Below, in pieces: positions 26,964 to 36,761 of a stretch of DNA of 64,000 nucleotides (positions are counted from its first letter, which is position 1; every line of letters begins with the position of its first letter). Where the stretch lies: positions 1-64,000 of the forward strand of contig NZ_JAMJWC010000004.1 in assembly GCF_023554555.1 (NCBI RefSeq), given 5' to 3'. The notes under the pieces were generated by a model. It made no database searches. It was not told the DNA's origin and worked only from the letters and a program-made list of their open reading frames with translations. The translations under genes were made by a program, and so were the position numbers. The stretch is from Sphingobacterium sp. lm-10. GTDB taxonomy: Bacteria > Bacteroidota > Bacteroidia > Sphingobacteriales > Sphingobacteriaceae.

Positions 26964-28739
26964 ATGGAGCATATCAAAAAGCTGGCAGCTGTTCGCGAAT
27001 CCATGGCGGAGCGTGGCATAGATGCCTATATCATACCTTCTGCCGATCCGCATATCAGTGAGTACTTGCCGGATCGTTTTAAAGCAATTGCCTGGACATC
27101 CGGATTTACCGGATCAGCGGGCACCTTGGTTATTACCCAAAATTTTGCCGGGTTATGGACAGATGCACGCTACTTTGTCCAAGGTCGCGAGCAATTAACG
27201 GACACCGGTTTTGAACTAGTCAAACTAAAAGTGCAGCATAAAGCCGAATATGTAGAATGGCTTGGTGAAAAGTTTGGCAAAGGCAATACGGTAGCCTTCG
27301 ATGGCAATTTAACCTCTCTTCTTCTTGCAAAGACGGTCAAAGAAAAGCTGGAACCTCTCGGTATCGTGGTAAACGGTAGCGAAGACTTATTGGATGCAGC
27401 CTGGGAAGATAGACCATTGCTTCCAACCGACTCCGCGTACCTTATCCACCCGGATACCACCGGACAAGATGCGACCAGTAAGATTGCAGCTATTCGTCTT
27501 AAGATGGAAAAACTCCATACGCAAGCGCATATCATCTCATCGTTAGACGACTTAGCATGGACATTAAACATTCGTGGAAACGATGTACCCTGCAATCCTG
27601 TGGTATTAGGCTTCCTAATCATTGAACTACAACGCGCAACGTTATTTATTGATCGTACAAAACTTTCTGCGGAAGATCAGGCGGAGCTGAATAGAGCGGG
27701 CGTAGATATACAGCCCTACGACAGCGTGCATGCCTATATTCAGCAGCTTGCGGTGGAGCAGCTATTGATCGATCCTAAGCGCACTTGTTATGCAGTTTAC
27801 GAAAGTATTCCTGCACATGTTACCGTGTTGGAAGATACGAACCCATCTACGTTTCTGAAGGCGGTAAAAAATCCGACGGAGGTAAGCTTTACACGCGAAA
27901 CGATGTTGAAGGACGGTGTGGCACTCACACGTTTCTTCAAGTGGCTCGAAGAAAATGTAGGTCATGAATCTTTAACAGAAATCAGCATTGCTGATCAGCT
28001 GCAGGCTTTCCGCGCAGCACAGGATGGTTTTGTCGATATTTCGTTCGATACCATTGCCGGATATTTGGAGCATGGCGCTTTACCGCATTACAAAGCAACT
28101 CCTAAAAGTGATGCAACCTTGAAGGCATCGGGATTGTTGTTGGTAGATTCGGGTGGTCAATATACTTCTGGAACCACAGATATTACACGCGTGGTTTCTT
28201 TGGGAAATATCACCCAAGTCGAACAAGAAGATTATACTATAGTACTAAAAGGGTTAATCGAAGGGTCGATGGCGATCTTCCCACAAGGCACTCGCGGCTA
28301 TCAGGTAGATGCGATTACACGTCGACCAATTTGGGAGACCCTTCGCAATTACGGACATGGTACTGGACATGGTGTGGGTTTTTTCCTGAACGTGCACGAA
28401 GGGCCACATGTCTTGAACCCCTCCAATGTTGATGTCGCCATCGAAGAAGGCATGATTTCTTCCATAGAGCCAGGACTGTACCGCGAAGGATCCTACGGTA
28501 TTCGTATCGAAAACTTGGTATTGAGCCGTGCACTATCTCATAATGAATTCGGTGATTTCATGGACTTCGAGACATTGACTATTTGCTATATCGCCACAGA
28601 TTTGGTTAATAAATCATTGCTGGATACAAAGCATATCGAATGGCTAAACGAATATAATAACTGGGCTTATAATCAACTAGCGCCTTTGCTCACCGCAGAA
28701 GAAGGTGACTGGTTGAAAGAAAAGACTCAGGCAATTTAA
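26964..28739 (+). CDS. Xaa-Pro aminopeptidase, M24B (aminopeptidase P)
   Basis: 591-residue cytosolic metallopeptidase that removes N-terminal residues before proline, of the long three-domain type resembling eukaryotic XPNPEP1. Two creatinase-N domains (about 1-300; IIPSADPHISEYLPDR and GNDVPCNPVV) precede the pita-bread catalytic domain. Dinuclear metal ligands are visible: LLVDSGGQYTSGTTDITR (Asp, Asp), GHGTGHGVG (His), SSIEPGLY (Glu) and GIRIENLV (Glu). A C-terminal domain follows (ATDLVNKSLL ... EWLNEYN). The gene ends at a strong terminator. Confidence 0.95.
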   Translation: MEHIKKLAAVRESMAERGIDAYIIPSADPHISEYLPDRFKAIAWTSGFTGSAGTLVITQNFAGLWTDARYFVQGREQLTDTGFELVKLKVQHKAEYVEWLGEKFGKGNTVAFDGNLTSLLLAKTVKEKLEPLGIVVNGSEDLLDAAWEDRPLLPTDSAYLIHPDTTGQDATSKIAAIRLKMEKLHTQAHIISSLDDLAWTLNIRGNDVPCNPVVLGFLIIELQRATLFIDRTKLSAEDQAELNRAGVDIQPYDSVHAYIQQLAVEQLLIDPKRTCYAVYESIPAHVTVLEDTNPSTFLKAVKNPTEVSFTRETMLKDGVALTRFFKWLEENVGHESLTEISIADQLQAFRAAQDGFVDISFDTIAGYLEHGALPHYKATPKSDATLKASGLLLVDSGGQYTSGTTDITRVVSLGNITQVEQEDYTIVLKGLIEGSMAIFPQGTRGYQVDAITRRPIWETLRNYGHGTGHGVGFFLNVHEGPHVLNPSNVDVAIEEGMISSIEPGLYREGSYGIRIENLVLSRALSHNEFGDFMDFETLTICYIATDLVNKSLLDTKHIEWLNEYNNWAYNQLAPLLTAEEGDWLKEKTQAI

Positions 28740-28745
28740 TAAAAC

Positions 28746-28771
28746 TGGCCGTGAGACATATCTCACGGCCA
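28746..28771. terminator. Terminator after the Xaa-Pro aminopeptidase gene
   Basis: TGGCCGTGAGA (28746-28756) pairs perfectly with TCTCACGGCCA (28761-28771) around CATA, followed by TTTGTTCTTTT. It lies between convergent genes. Confidence 0.88.
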
Positions 28772-28798
28772 TTTGTTCTTTTCTTCGCTCCGATTGTA

Positions 28799-29929
28799 TT
28801 ATTCGGCCTCTTTTGGCTTAACCTCAAAAAATTGTTCTTTAGGTTTGTGGTACACACCGGACAGTGTAGTTACATATACCTTGTCATCGAATTCATTTAA
28901 AGAAGTGATGAGATTACCGGTAAGCCCTTCATTTACCAACTCTTCCACCTCATATCCTGAATCATGGAAATTAAATTTCCAAATTTGACCATACCGATAA
29001 CCAACTAGTTGATCTCCGACTTGACTAAAGCTTACGTCACTTAAAAATCTTTCAACATCGTAGGAACTCATCCAGCTATTGCCTTTATCCGCAGATTGAT
29101 AGAAATTACCGTCTCGTCCAAAACCGTACAACATACTATTGTGTTCAAATGTACGAACCAATGCCCTATCCAGCACCTGACGGTAGTTGCCATCGGAGTC
29201 TACTAAGAGCGTTCTTGTATGGGAGGATATTAAAAAATGATCCTCTATCGCCATGATCATATCCAAACCATAGTGTTCACGATCGTCCAAAGCGATTACT
29301 TTGGTAGCCGGTATGTTCAGCCAGGTGGGTATTCCCTCTTGGCCACCTCCTGGATCAACGTCAACCAGGAGCAATCGCATGAAAGGGTAATTATCTGCAC
29401 CATTAGCTCTGTATGCCATAAGCGTCTGATTCCGATTATTTATGGCCATAGATTCTCCGAAATGACTATGGATGTATACCATTTCATTGAATTCGGGATC
29501 GATATCGCGTACGTCTAACCGTTTACTTAGTCCAGTGCTTACAGGAAGGTCGGAATTCACAAATAGAACTGTGCTATGTTGCATAGAAGCGCCCACGAAA
29601 AACTGCTCGCTAATTGGCAACTTTACATTGATAGAAGGCTGAAAATAAATCGCATATCTTTTTATATCAGCAGTTTCTTGAGAGACATCTTGTTCAGATG
29701 GATATAAATTAGTGTAACCGTAAGGTCCTATCATAGCCAATCGATTACCAATTTTAGTAGCATATAATTGTGTTTTATGATGATATTCGAAACGCTCGTC
29801 GCTTGTCCAAGAATTTGAATTGGCTATTTCATTTTCTAGCTCAAGTGGTGTATCCTTTGAACAAGACGAAATAAGGAAAAGCAATGTCGCAACCGACATA
29901 AGTTTTAGTGAAAACAGGATATACTTCAT
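28799..29929 (-). CDS. Lipoprotein with beta-propeller-like repeats, unknown function
   Basis: 376-residue secreted protein; signal peptide with lipobox LISSC (Cys about 23) marks it as a lipoprotein, probably outer-membrane or periplasmic. The rest is rich in short beta-strand repeats with one Asp-box-like SADKGNSWMSS near residue 300, seen in BNR/sialidase-type propellers. No catalytic motif is recognisable. It has no functional neighbours and is bounded by the Xaa-Pro terminator and the divergent dacB. Likely a sensor or binding protein; this is a guess. Confidence 0.65.
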   Translation of the reverse strand: MKYILFSLKLMSVATLLFLISSCSKDTPLELENEIANSNSWTSDERFEYHHKTQLYATKIGNRLAMIGPYGYTNLYPSEQDVSQETADIKRYAIYFQPSINVKLPISEQFFVGASMQHSTVLFVNSDLPVSTGLSKRLDVRDIDPEFNEMVYIHSHFGESMAINNRNQTLMAYRANGADNYPFMRLLLVDVDPGGGQEGIPTWLNIPATKVIALDDREHYGLDMIMAIEDHFLISSHTRTLLVDSDGNYRQVLDRALVRTFEHNSMLYGFGRDGNFYQSADKGNSWMSSYDVERFLSDVSFSQVGDQLVGYRYGQIWKFNFHDSGYEVEELVNEGLTGNLITSLNEFDDKVYVTTLSGVYHKPKEQFFEVKPKEAE

Positions 29930-30070
29930 GATTAAAGAAAAAGTTAGATAGTTAGAATTCCGAATTTAAACAATTTTTACCTGTAAATGGAAATTTATAA
30001 ATGAAAAATCGTCAGTTTGATAGCTAGACCATATATCAACATTATCGGATTAGATCACGATATTTGTACT

Positions 30071-31483
30071 ATGGTATTTTTTAGATTCTTATTATCTTTT
30101 TTGTTTACCTGTTTGCTTGCCAATAGCTATGCGCAAAGCCTAAGCAGTAAATTACCAGTGGCGTTCACTCAGTTTAGAAACGAAGGCGGACTTGCCTCCG
30201 ATAACGTATCCCTGGTAGTGATGGATACTAAAAAAGGGGATATCCTATTTGAACATCGAGCCAATACTGGGATGGCTACCGCCTCTACACTAAAAGTAAT
30301 CACCAGTATTACCGCATTGGATGTACTTGGGCCAGAATACAGTTACACGACCACAGTTTCTTATGCCGGCACTGTAGACAAATCGGGCGTCTTAAAAGGA
30401 GACCTCATCATTAAAGGTACTGGCGACCCAACGCTTGGCAGTGATCGCTATGCGAACACCAAAGCACAAAACATTCTGGACCATTGGACATTTGCTATTA
30501 AGCAGCTCGGCATTACACGCATTGACGGACGAGTTATTGGCGACGATCGTATATTCGGAGGAAATCAAGTGCCTGCTGGATGGCCAGCTGCGGATATAGG
30601 CAACTATTATGGAGCAGGCATATCGGGCTTGAACTGGAAGGAGAACAAGACAGGCATTACCTTCTCGCCCGCAGCCATTGGCAGATCTGCTATCATAAAA
30701 AGCATTTCAGACGACCTGAGTTATCTGACGATCCGCAATGAAGTGACCACCGGAAATGCAGGAACAGGCGACAAAGTTTTTGGTTTTTCCAGCCCCTATG
30801 CTAGTACTATTCTTTTAAAAGGGACTTATGGCAAGGACCTTAGAAAAACGATAGAAATCTCGATTCCTGACCCAGCGTATCAGCTTGCTCGCGACTTGAA
30901 ATCAAATCTGGAAAAAGAAGGCATTACGATAAATGGTGTGGCTGCGTCCGCTTACAAATTACCGGATTACGCGGATCACATCGGAAAAACAATTGCGGTA
31001 CATCAATCTCCAAAATTAGCAGAGATCATCTATTGGTTCAATCAGAAAAGCATCAATTTATATGGAGAAGCGCTTTTAAAAACAATCGGCAAGGAAAAAA
31101 GTCATCTAAAAACCACCACTGAGAGCGCTGAATATGTGATTGCTTATTGGAAAAGTAAATTGAACATTCCCAAAAAAGATCTCGGAATGTTGGACGGTAG
31201 CGGCTTATCGCCCGCTAATCGCATTACCGCTAGCGCCATGAGCAGCATCATGCTATACGCTCGCGATAGAAATTGGTATACCGATTTTCACAATAGCTTG
31301 CCCAGCATCAACCACATGAAGATGAAGAGTGGTACAATCGGTGGTGTACTCGGCTATACCGGGTTTCAGACGAGCGCCGGCGGAGAGGAGCTCACCTTTA
31401 CTTTATTTGTAAACAACTACAAGGGAAGTTCGGCCAATATGCGTCAGCGGATGTTCAAATTACTGAACGTCTTAAAACAATAG
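30071..31483 (+). CDS. dacB: D-alanyl-D-alanine carboxypeptidase/endopeptidase, PBP4 type (S13)
   Basis: Periplasmic penicillin-binding protein that trims or cleaves peptidoglycan cross-bridges. 470 residues with a signal peptide (MVFFRFLLSFLFTCLLANSYAQ is longer than needed; cleavage near AYAQ). Active-site motifs of family S13: STLK at about 72-75 (nucleophile Ser and Lys), GSGLSPANR near 377, and KSGT near 419. I chose ATG 30071 because the protein then begins with the signal peptide; a TTG 54 bases upstream was rejected. A near-consensus -7 (GATATTTG) ends four bases before the ATG, suggesting a leaderless transcript. Confidence 0.92.
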   Translation: MVFFRFLLSFLFTCLLANSYAQSLSSKLPVAFTQFRNEGGLASDNVSLVVMDTKKGDILFEHRANTGMATASTLKVITSITALDVLGPEYSYTTTVSYAGTVDKSGVLKGDLIIKGTGDPTLGSDRYANTKAQNILDHWTFAIKQLGITRIDGRVIGDDRIFGGNQVPAGWPAADIGNYYGAGISGLNWKENKTGITFSPAAIGRSAIIKSISDDLSYLTIRNEVTTGNAGTGDKVFGFSSPYASTILLKGTYGKDLRKTIEISIPDPAYQLARDLKSNLEKEGITINGVAASAYKLPDYADHIGKTIAVHQSPKLAEIIYWFNQKSINLYGEALLKTIGKEKSHLKTTTESAEYVIAYWKSKLNIPKKDLGMLDGSGLSPANRITASAMSSIMLYARDRNWYTDFHNSLPSINHMKMKSGTIGGVLGYTGFQTSAGGEELTFTLFVNNYKGSSANMRQRMFKLLNVLKQ

Positions 31484-31506
31484 TTCCCCAAGTCATGGAA
31501 TAATAA

Positions 31507-31514
31507 TAGATTTG
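31507..31514 (+). promoter_or_regulatory. maeB promoter -7 element
   Basis: TAGATTTG matches TAnnTTTG and ends 40 bases before the malic enzyme ATG. No clear -33 box is seen. Confidence 0.45.
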
Positions 31515-31554
31515 TAGCCACAAACATAAACTTACACATCAAAAATAGAATTCA

Positions 31555-33831
31555 ATGAGCAGTGCAAATAGAAAGAAGGACGCTTTACGTTACCACTCAT
31601 CCGGTCGTCCGGGCAAGATCGCGGTTGTTCCAACTAAACCTCATAGTTCACAACGAGATTTATCACTAGCCTATTCACCAGGAGTTGCAGAGCCATGCTT
31701 GGCCATTGCAGAAAATAGCGAAGACGCGTATAAATACACCGCAAAAGGCAACTTGGTGGCTGTTATTTCTAATGGTACTGCTGTATTAGGGTTAGGCGAT
31801 ATTGGTGCACAAGCGGGTAAACCGGTCATGGAAGGAAAAGGCTTATTATTTAAGATCTTTGCCGACATCGACGTGTTTGACTTGGAATTGGACACGAAGA
31901 ATGTAGATGAGTTTGTTCGAATTGTTAAAGCTTTGGAGCCGACTTTCGGAGGCATTAATTTAGAGGATATTAAAGCTCCCGAATGTTTCGAGATTGAACG
32001 TAGGTTGAAAGCAGAGATGAACATTCCGGTCATGCACGATGATCAGCATGGTACGGCCATCATTTCTGGTGCAGCCTTGATCAACTCCTGCGAATTGCAA
32101 CAGAAAGATATTAGCCAGGTAAAAATCGTCGTAAATGGAGCGGGCGCAGCAGCAATCTCTTGTACCGCGATGTACATCGCGGTAGGTGCTAAAAAGGAAA
32201 ACATCGTGATGCTGGATAGCAAAGGTGTAATCCGTCGTGATCGCGAAAACCTGGATGCAACTAAAGCCGAATGGGCCACAGACCGTGACTTATATACGCT
32301 GGCAGATGCAGTAAAAGATAGTGATGTATTTATTGGACTTTCTGCTGCGGATGTATTAACGCCAGCTATGCTGGAATCCATGGCTGCCAAACCTATTGTA
32401 TTAGCCATGGCTAACCCGAACCCGGAGATTGCCTATGATCTGGCTTGCCAGACGCGCAATGATATGATTATGGGTACTGGCCGTTCTGATTTTCCAAATC
32501 AGGTGAACAATGTATTGGGCTTCCCGTATATCTTCCGCGGTGCGTTGGATGTGCGCGCGACAGCGATCAATGAAGAAATGAAGATTGCCGCGGTACATGC
32601 GATTGCTCGATTGGCAAAAGAACCGGTTCCGGAAGAAGTAAACCAAGCATACAACACCAATAATCTGCGCTTTAGCGAGGAATACGTAATCCCCAAGCCA
32701 ACCGACCCCCGCCTGATTACAGAGGTATCTGTAGCGGTAGCCAAAGCAGCTATTGAATCTGGCGTTGCGCGGAAATCTATTGAAAACTGGGACGAATATA
32801 CCACAGAATTGCGCAAGCGTCTGGGTAAAGATGATGGCATCATGCGGACACTTTCTGCGCGTGCACAAAACAACCCAAAACGCGTGGTTTTTGCAGAAGC
32901 AGACAACTACAAGACATTGCGTGCTGCACAGATCGTACAAGAAGAAGGAATCGCAATTCCTATCCTATTGGGCGACGAGGAACGTATTCAACATATTATC
33001 CAAGAATATGCTTTCGAATTGGAAGGCACGCAGATCATTGATCCTAGCAAACAAACTAAAACAGATACGTTTAAGCAATTTGTGGATCACCTATACACGA
33101 AACGCCAGCGCCGCGGAATCAGCCGTTTAGAAGCGGAGAAATTGATGCGTGGTAACCGCAACTATTATGCTGCTTCGATGGTAGAGTTTGGTCTCGCAGA
33201 TACGTTTATCTCTGGTCTCACACGCACATATCCTACTACTATCCGACCTGCGTTACAGGTTATTGGAGCGAAACCAGGTAGTCGTGTAGCGGGGATGTAC
33301 ATGATGTTGACGAAAAAAGGGCCTATCTTTTTGGCCGATACCACGGTCAATGAAGATCCGTGTGCAGAAGATTTAGCAGAGATTACCATCTTGGTGAACA
33401 ATGCGGTAAAAGAACGCTTCAATATTACACCACGTATCGCGATGCTATCTTATTCCAACTTTGGATCGACCGAAGGCCGCGTAGCAAACAAGGTACGCGA
33501 AGCAGTAAAAATATTGCATGACAGAGCGCCTGAAATCATTGTGGATGGTGATTTGCAAGCAAACTTCGCCTTGAATAAAGATATGCTAAATGCGAACTTT
33601 CCATTCAGCAAGTTAAATGGTGAAGCAGCAAACACCTTGATATTCCCGAATCTCGAGTCTGGTAATATTGCGTACAAATTATTGCAAGAAGTGGGTGATG
33701 CAGAAGCCGTGGGCCCCATCTTATTGGGTATGAACAAGCCGGTGCATGTATTGCAATTAGATAGCTCGGTTCGCGAGATTGTCAACATGGTAAAGATTGC
33801 TGTTGTAGACGCTCAGTCCAGAGAAAACTAA
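31555..33831 (+). CDS. maeB: NADP-dependent malic enzyme with phosphotransacetylase domain
   Basis: 758-residue cytosolic enzyme making pyruvate and NADPH from malate. The N-terminal malic enzyme part (about 1-425) shows SLAYSPGVAEPC, GDIGAQAGKPVMEGKGLLFK, IPVMHDDQHGTAIIS with catalytic/metal residues, and a Rossmann motif VVNGAGAAAISC. The C-terminal third (about 430-758) is a phosphate acetyltransferase-like domain (RVVFAEADNYKTLRAAQIVQEEG and GPILLGMNKPVHVLQ). In MaeB enzymes this domain is catalytically inactive and mediates acetyl-CoA regulation, which is family knowledge. The ruvA gene follows 19 bases later. Confidence 0.95.
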   Translation: MSSANRKKDALRYHSSGRPGKIAVVPTKPHSSQRDLSLAYSPGVAEPCLAIAENSEDAYKYTAKGNLVAVISNGTAVLGLGDIGAQAGKPVMEGKGLLFKIFADIDVFDLELDTKNVDEFVRIVKALEPTFGGINLEDIKAPECFEIERRLKAEMNIPVMHDDQHGTAIISGAALINSCELQQKDISQVKIVVNGAGAAAISCTAMYIAVGAKKENIVMLDSKGVIRRDRENLDATKAEWATDRDLYTLADAVKDSDVFIGLSAADVLTPAMLESMAAKPIVLAMANPNPEIAYDLACQTRNDMIMGTGRSDFPNQVNNVLGFPYIFRGALDVRATAINEEMKIAAVHAIARLAKEPVPEEVNQAYNTNNLRFSEEYVIPKPTDPRLITEVSVAVAKAAIESGVARKSIENWDEYTTELRKRLGKDDGIMRTLSARAQNNPKRVVFAEADNYKTLRAAQIVQEEGIAIPILLGDEERIQHIIQEYAFELEGTQIIDPSKQTKTDTFKQFVDHLYTKRQRRGISRLEAEKLMRGNRNYYAASMVEFGLADTFISGLTRTYPTTIRPALQVIGAKPGSRVAGMYMMLTKKGPIFLADTTVNEDPCAEDLAEITILVNNAVKERFNITPRIAMLSYSNFGSTEGRVANKVREAVKILHDRAPEIIVDGDLQANFALNKDMLNANFPFSKLNGEAANTLIFPNLESGNIAYKLLQEVGDAEAVGPILLGMNKPVHVLQLDSSVREIVNMVKIAVVDAQSREN

Positions 33832-33850
33832 GTAAACCTAACAAAAAAAT

Positions 33851-34435
33851 ATGTACGAGTACCTCGACGGACAACTGGTATTTAAATCCCCTACCCACGT
33901 CATCATTGACGTGGGTGGCGTGGGTTACCACGTTCACATCTCTTTGACCACGTTTACCCAGGTAAAAGAGGTCGAACGCTGTAAGCTATTTATTTCATTT
34001 CAGGTACGGGAAGATTCGCAAACTATGTATGGCTTTGCAACAGAAAGTGAGCGTCACCTATTCAACCATTTGATCTCTGTCTCTGGGATTGGGCCAAATA
34101 CGGGTCGCATGATGCTTTCGTCCATCACTCCAGAGGAGATACAGCAAGCTATCGTACAAGGACAAGTAGCCGTGATCCAACGGATCAAAGGCATTGGCCC
34201 TAAAACCGCGCAACGCGTTATTCTTGAATTACAGGATAAGCTCAAAAAAGAAGGACCAAATGCGCTATTGCTGGATCATATCCCAAGCCAGTCAGCACAC
34301 GAAGAGGCTACCTCTGCTTTGGTTATGTTGGGATTCCCAAAACAGCAAGTGGAAAAAGTCATGCAACAAGTCTTGTTGGGTTCCGAAGATCATTCGGTAG
34401 AAAGCTTGATCAAGGCGGCCTTGAAAAAACTGTAA
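33851..34435 (+). CDS. ruvA: Holliday junction branch migration protein RuvA
   Basis: 194-residue tetrameric junction-binding subunit of RuvAB. Domain I OB fold (MYEYLDGQLVFKSPTHVIID), domain II with two helix-hairpin-helix motifs (LISVSGIGPNTGRMML and IKGIGPKTAQRVILEL), flexible linker, domain III (EEATSALVMLGF ... VESLIKAALKKL) that touches RuvB. It follows maeB by 19 bases; ruvB and ruvC are not in the window. Confidence 0.96.
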   Translation: MYEYLDGQLVFKSPTHVIIDVGGVGYHVHISLTTFTQVKEVERCKLFISFQVREDSQTMYGFATESERHLFNHLISVSGIGPNTGRMMLSSITPEEIQQAIVQGQVAVIQRIKGIGPKTAQRVILELQDKLKKEGPNALLLDHIPSQSAHEEATSALVMLGFPKQQVEKVMQQVLLGSEDHSVESLIKAALKKL

Positions 34436-34476
34436 TCCAACCACTTCTTTTATAATCATTAACGAAGCATGCTGAT

Positions 34477-34962
34477 ATGGCAGAAGATTTAATACGAGCA
34501 AAAGGCACTAAAGAAGAGCAGTACCAAGCGTTGATTCCACAGATCAAAGCACTGATCGAATATGAACAGGATTTTATTGCCAATATGGCGAATCTGGCAG
34601 CCGCTTTAAAAGAGCAGTTTGACTTTTTCTGGGTAGGTTTTTACTTGGTAAAGAACGAAGAATTGGTATTAGCTCCATTTCAAGGACCGGTAGCCTGCAC
34701 ACGAATTGCATATAATCGGGGTGTTTGTGGCACATCCTGGGCACGTCAGGAAACGTTAATTGTTCCCGATGTGGAAGCCTTTCCAGGGCATATCGCTTGC
34801 AGCTCGCTTTCCCGTTCCGAGATCGTCCTTCCTATGATGTACGAAGGTAGGTGTGTTGGCGTTTTGGATGTAGACAGCGCAGAGCTAGATAGCTTTGATG
34901 CCATCGATGCACAGTATTTACAGGAAATGATAGATATTTTAATGGCAGCGTCAAAGCTTTAA
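34477..34962 (+). CDS. Free methionine-(R)-sulfoxide reductase (GAF domain)
   Basis: 161-residue cytosolic reductase of free Met-(R)-O, a GAF-fold enzyme (fRMsr). Three conserved Cys are visible: ACTRI (Cys74), GVCGT (Cys84) and GHIACSS (Cys108), matching the catalytic and resolving positions of the Escherichia coli protein, plus VPDVEAFPGHIAC and SRSEIVLPM. Its stop codon overlaps the stop of the convergent WD40 gene. Start is ATG after a 41-base gap from ruvA. Confidence 0.93.
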   Translation: MAEDLIRAKGTKEEQYQALIPQIKALIEYEQDFIANMANLAAALKEQFDFFWVGFYLVKNEELVLAPFQGPVACTRIAYNRGVCGTSWARQETLIVPDVEAFPGHIACSSLSRSEIVLPMMYEGRCVGVLDVDSAELDSFDAIDAQYLQEMIDILMAASKL

Positions 34963-35858
34963 TCTGCCGACACGTCCCACACCTTAATAGTCTTATCGTC
35001 ACCAGCAGTATACACCCTCTGCTCATGCCAAAGGATGGTGTTTATGGATAGCTTATGGCTATCATAGCCTCGATCTACACTAATATTCTTCAGTAAGGTC
35101 AAGGTTTTAGGATCCCAAATTTTCCATGTTTTATCGCGACTCGCTGTCGCAATCTGCGATTGATCGGCATTACTCACAATGCCATATACCGTAAACATAT
35201 GTGGCGTTATTTCGTGCTGCACGGCAAAATCGGGTGTAGCTATTTGATACAGCTTAGCATCTCTGCCACCAGAAAGAAGTTGTTTGCCTACTAAACATAA
35301 ACTCGTGACGGGCATCGTATGTACTAAAGCCTGCTGCATAGGTTCGTAATCCGCCAAACTATATTGATAAATGGCACCCGCTTTATCGCCAAAATATACA
35401 GTAGAAGCCACGCTGTCTAGCGCGATGGTACGCACCGTATCTTTAGACACGCGAAAGCGATACAAAAGCTTAAAATGAATGGTATCGTATACGTAGGCAA
35501 CTCCTTCCTCACCGATCGCAATAAGCTCTGATTTCTCCGGTATAGCTTGCAAGGCAAATACAGCACCAGATTCGGTTTTCATCTTAGCCACCAATTTTTG
35601 CTGCACATAATCAACGATCATGACCTCACCAGATCGCAGGCCAATAGCCAGCAAATCGGTGTTAGGGATGTGGTGAAGCGCATAGACGGAATGTGTTACC
35701 GCACAAAGAATCCGCCTGAACTGCATGGTATGCAAGTCCCACTCTACCACACCCTTGTCATTACCTCCAGAAAACAAGGTGTTACTAGCACCTATGGCTA
35801 AGGTAAAAATAGGATTTTGGTGACCACTTAGCGTATGAAGTAAAGAGACATCTGGCAT
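34959..35858 (-). CDS. WD40-repeat protein, probably a seven-bladed propeller
   Basis: 299-residue protein made almost wholly of WD-type repeats of about 40 residues: LSGHQNPIFTLAIGASNTLFSGGNDKGVVEWD begins the first blade and GDDKTIKVWDVSAD ends the last, which pairs with the first. No signal peptide, so cytosolic. Such scaffolds bind other proteins; there is no enzymatic motif. ATG at 35858 is chosen over an upstream GTG, because TATCTTTG (35864-35871) lies five bases before it. Four bases overlap with the convergent fRMsr gene. Confidence 0.85.
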   Translation of the reverse strand: MPDVSLLHTLSGHQNPIFTLAIGASNTLFSGGNDKGVVEWDLHTMQFRRILCAVTHSVYALHHIPNTDLLAIGLRSGEVMIVDYVQQKLVAKMKTESGAVFALQAIPEKSELIAIGEEGVAYVYDTIHFKLLYRFRVSKDTVRTIALDSVASTVYFGDKAGAIYQYSLADYEPMQQALVHTMPVTSLCLVGKQLLSGGRDAKLYQIATPDFAVQHEITPHMFTVYGIVSNADQSQIATASRDKTWKIWDPKTLTLLKNISVDRGYDSHKLSINTILWHEQRVYTAGDDKTIKVWDVSAD

Positions 35859-35863
35859 AGACA

Positions 35864-35871
35864 CAAAGATA
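35864..35871 (-). promoter_or_regulatory. WD40 gene promoter, leaderless
   Basis: Minus-strand TATCTTTG matches TAnnTTTG and ends five bases before the ATG at 35858, the place where transcription should start. The mRNA would then have almost no leader. Confidence 0.55.
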
Positions 35872-35964
35872 CGAGTTCGATTGCCAGAAAAACAATTTCA
35901 GGCCATTAGGTGTACTATTCTTGACCGTACTACGATAATACGTGTCCTTTAAAGTATTCCCGTT

Positions 35965-36147
35965 ATGAAAAAAGTTTCGTTGGTTATTATTATTGGTTTT
36001 AGTGTACTCGCTGTAGTCGCTTTATACTTCTTTCTAACTGAACAAATAGGTATTAAAGCTTTCTTATTTAATATGCTAATATGTGCTATTGGAATCGTGG
36101 CGCAGGTTTTCACCATGCGCCGCCGAAAAAAGAATATTATGCACTAA
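35965..36147 (+). CDS. Small two-helix membrane protein, unknown
   Basis: 60-residue protein with two hydrophobic segments (VSLVIIIGFSVLAVVALYFFL at residues 4-24 and about 32-49) and a basic C-terminal RRRKKN. Topology would be both ends cytoplasmic. No family recognised. The gene stands alone in a gap between the WD40 and hisIE genes, has an ATG start and normal amino acid composition for a membrane protein. It could still be a chance frame in A/T-rich DNA. Confidence 0.5.
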   Translation: MKKVSLVIIIGFSVLAVVALYFFLTEQIGIKAFLFNMLICAIGIVAQVFTMRRRKKNIMH

Positions 36148-36153
36148 TACCGA

Positions 36154-36744
36154 TTATTGATGGCGCGTAGCAAGGTTTGCAGCAATCTCTCGCAACCCTA
36201 AACCCTTTTCCTTCAAAAGCAAAATAAGGTGAAACATTAAGTCCGATGATTCATTGATAAAGTCGTGTTCCGTCTCTGCTAAAGCGGCAATTACCGTTTC
36301 CACCGCTTCTTCTCCAACTTTCTGAGCAATCTTATTCAATCCTTTCTGACGTAGACTGTTCACATACGATCCTTCGGAAGGCATATCTATTCGTTGCTGG
36401 ATCACCCGTTCCAATTCAAATAGGAAGTTTTGGTTATGATCAGTATTAAAGCAACTCCGGCTACCGGTATGGCAGGTAGGACCGAGCGGTAGCGCTTTGA
36501 TCAAAATGGTATCCTGATCACAATCTATATGTAGATCTTTTACTTCTAAATAATGACCACTTTCTTCACCCTTTGTCCAAAGACGTTGTTTACTGCGGGA
36601 ATAGAATGTAACGCGGCGCTCTTTTTGGGTTTTCTCCAAAGCCTCGTCATTCATATACCCCAACATCAATACCTCCAACGTTTGTGCATCTTGCACAATC
36701 ACTGGAACCAAACCATCTCCTTTTGAAAAATCTACCTTATGCAT
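36154..36744 (-). CDS. hisI: Bifunctional phosphoribosyl-AMP cyclohydrolase/phosphoribosyl-ATP pyrophosphatase
   Basis: Histidine synthesis steps 2 and 3 in one 196-residue chain. HisI half (about 1-100) has the zinc/magnesium motif HIDCDQDTILIKALPLGPTCHTGSRSC in parts: DCDQD, GPTCHTG and SCF. HisE half (about 110-196) is the alpha-helical pyrophosphatase with QKVGEEAVETVIAAL and NESSDLMFHLILLL. Last gene of the his operon, 17 bases after hisF. Confidence 0.95.
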   Translation of the reverse strand: MHKVDFSKGDGLVPVIVQDAQTLEVLMLGYMNDEALEKTQKERRVTFYSRSKQRLWTKGEESGHYLEVKDLHIDCDQDTILIKALPLGPTCHTGSRSCFNTDHNQNFLFELERVIQQRIDMPSEGSYVNSLRQKGLNKIAQKVGEEAVETVIAALAETEHDFINESSDLMFHLILLLKEKGLGLREIAANLATRHQ

Positions 36745-36761
36745 AACCCGATATCCGATTT

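Noticed and set aside
32401..32940. 179-residue antisense frame in maeB
   Set aside because: Shadow of the malic enzyme; conserved maeB motifs lie on the other strand.
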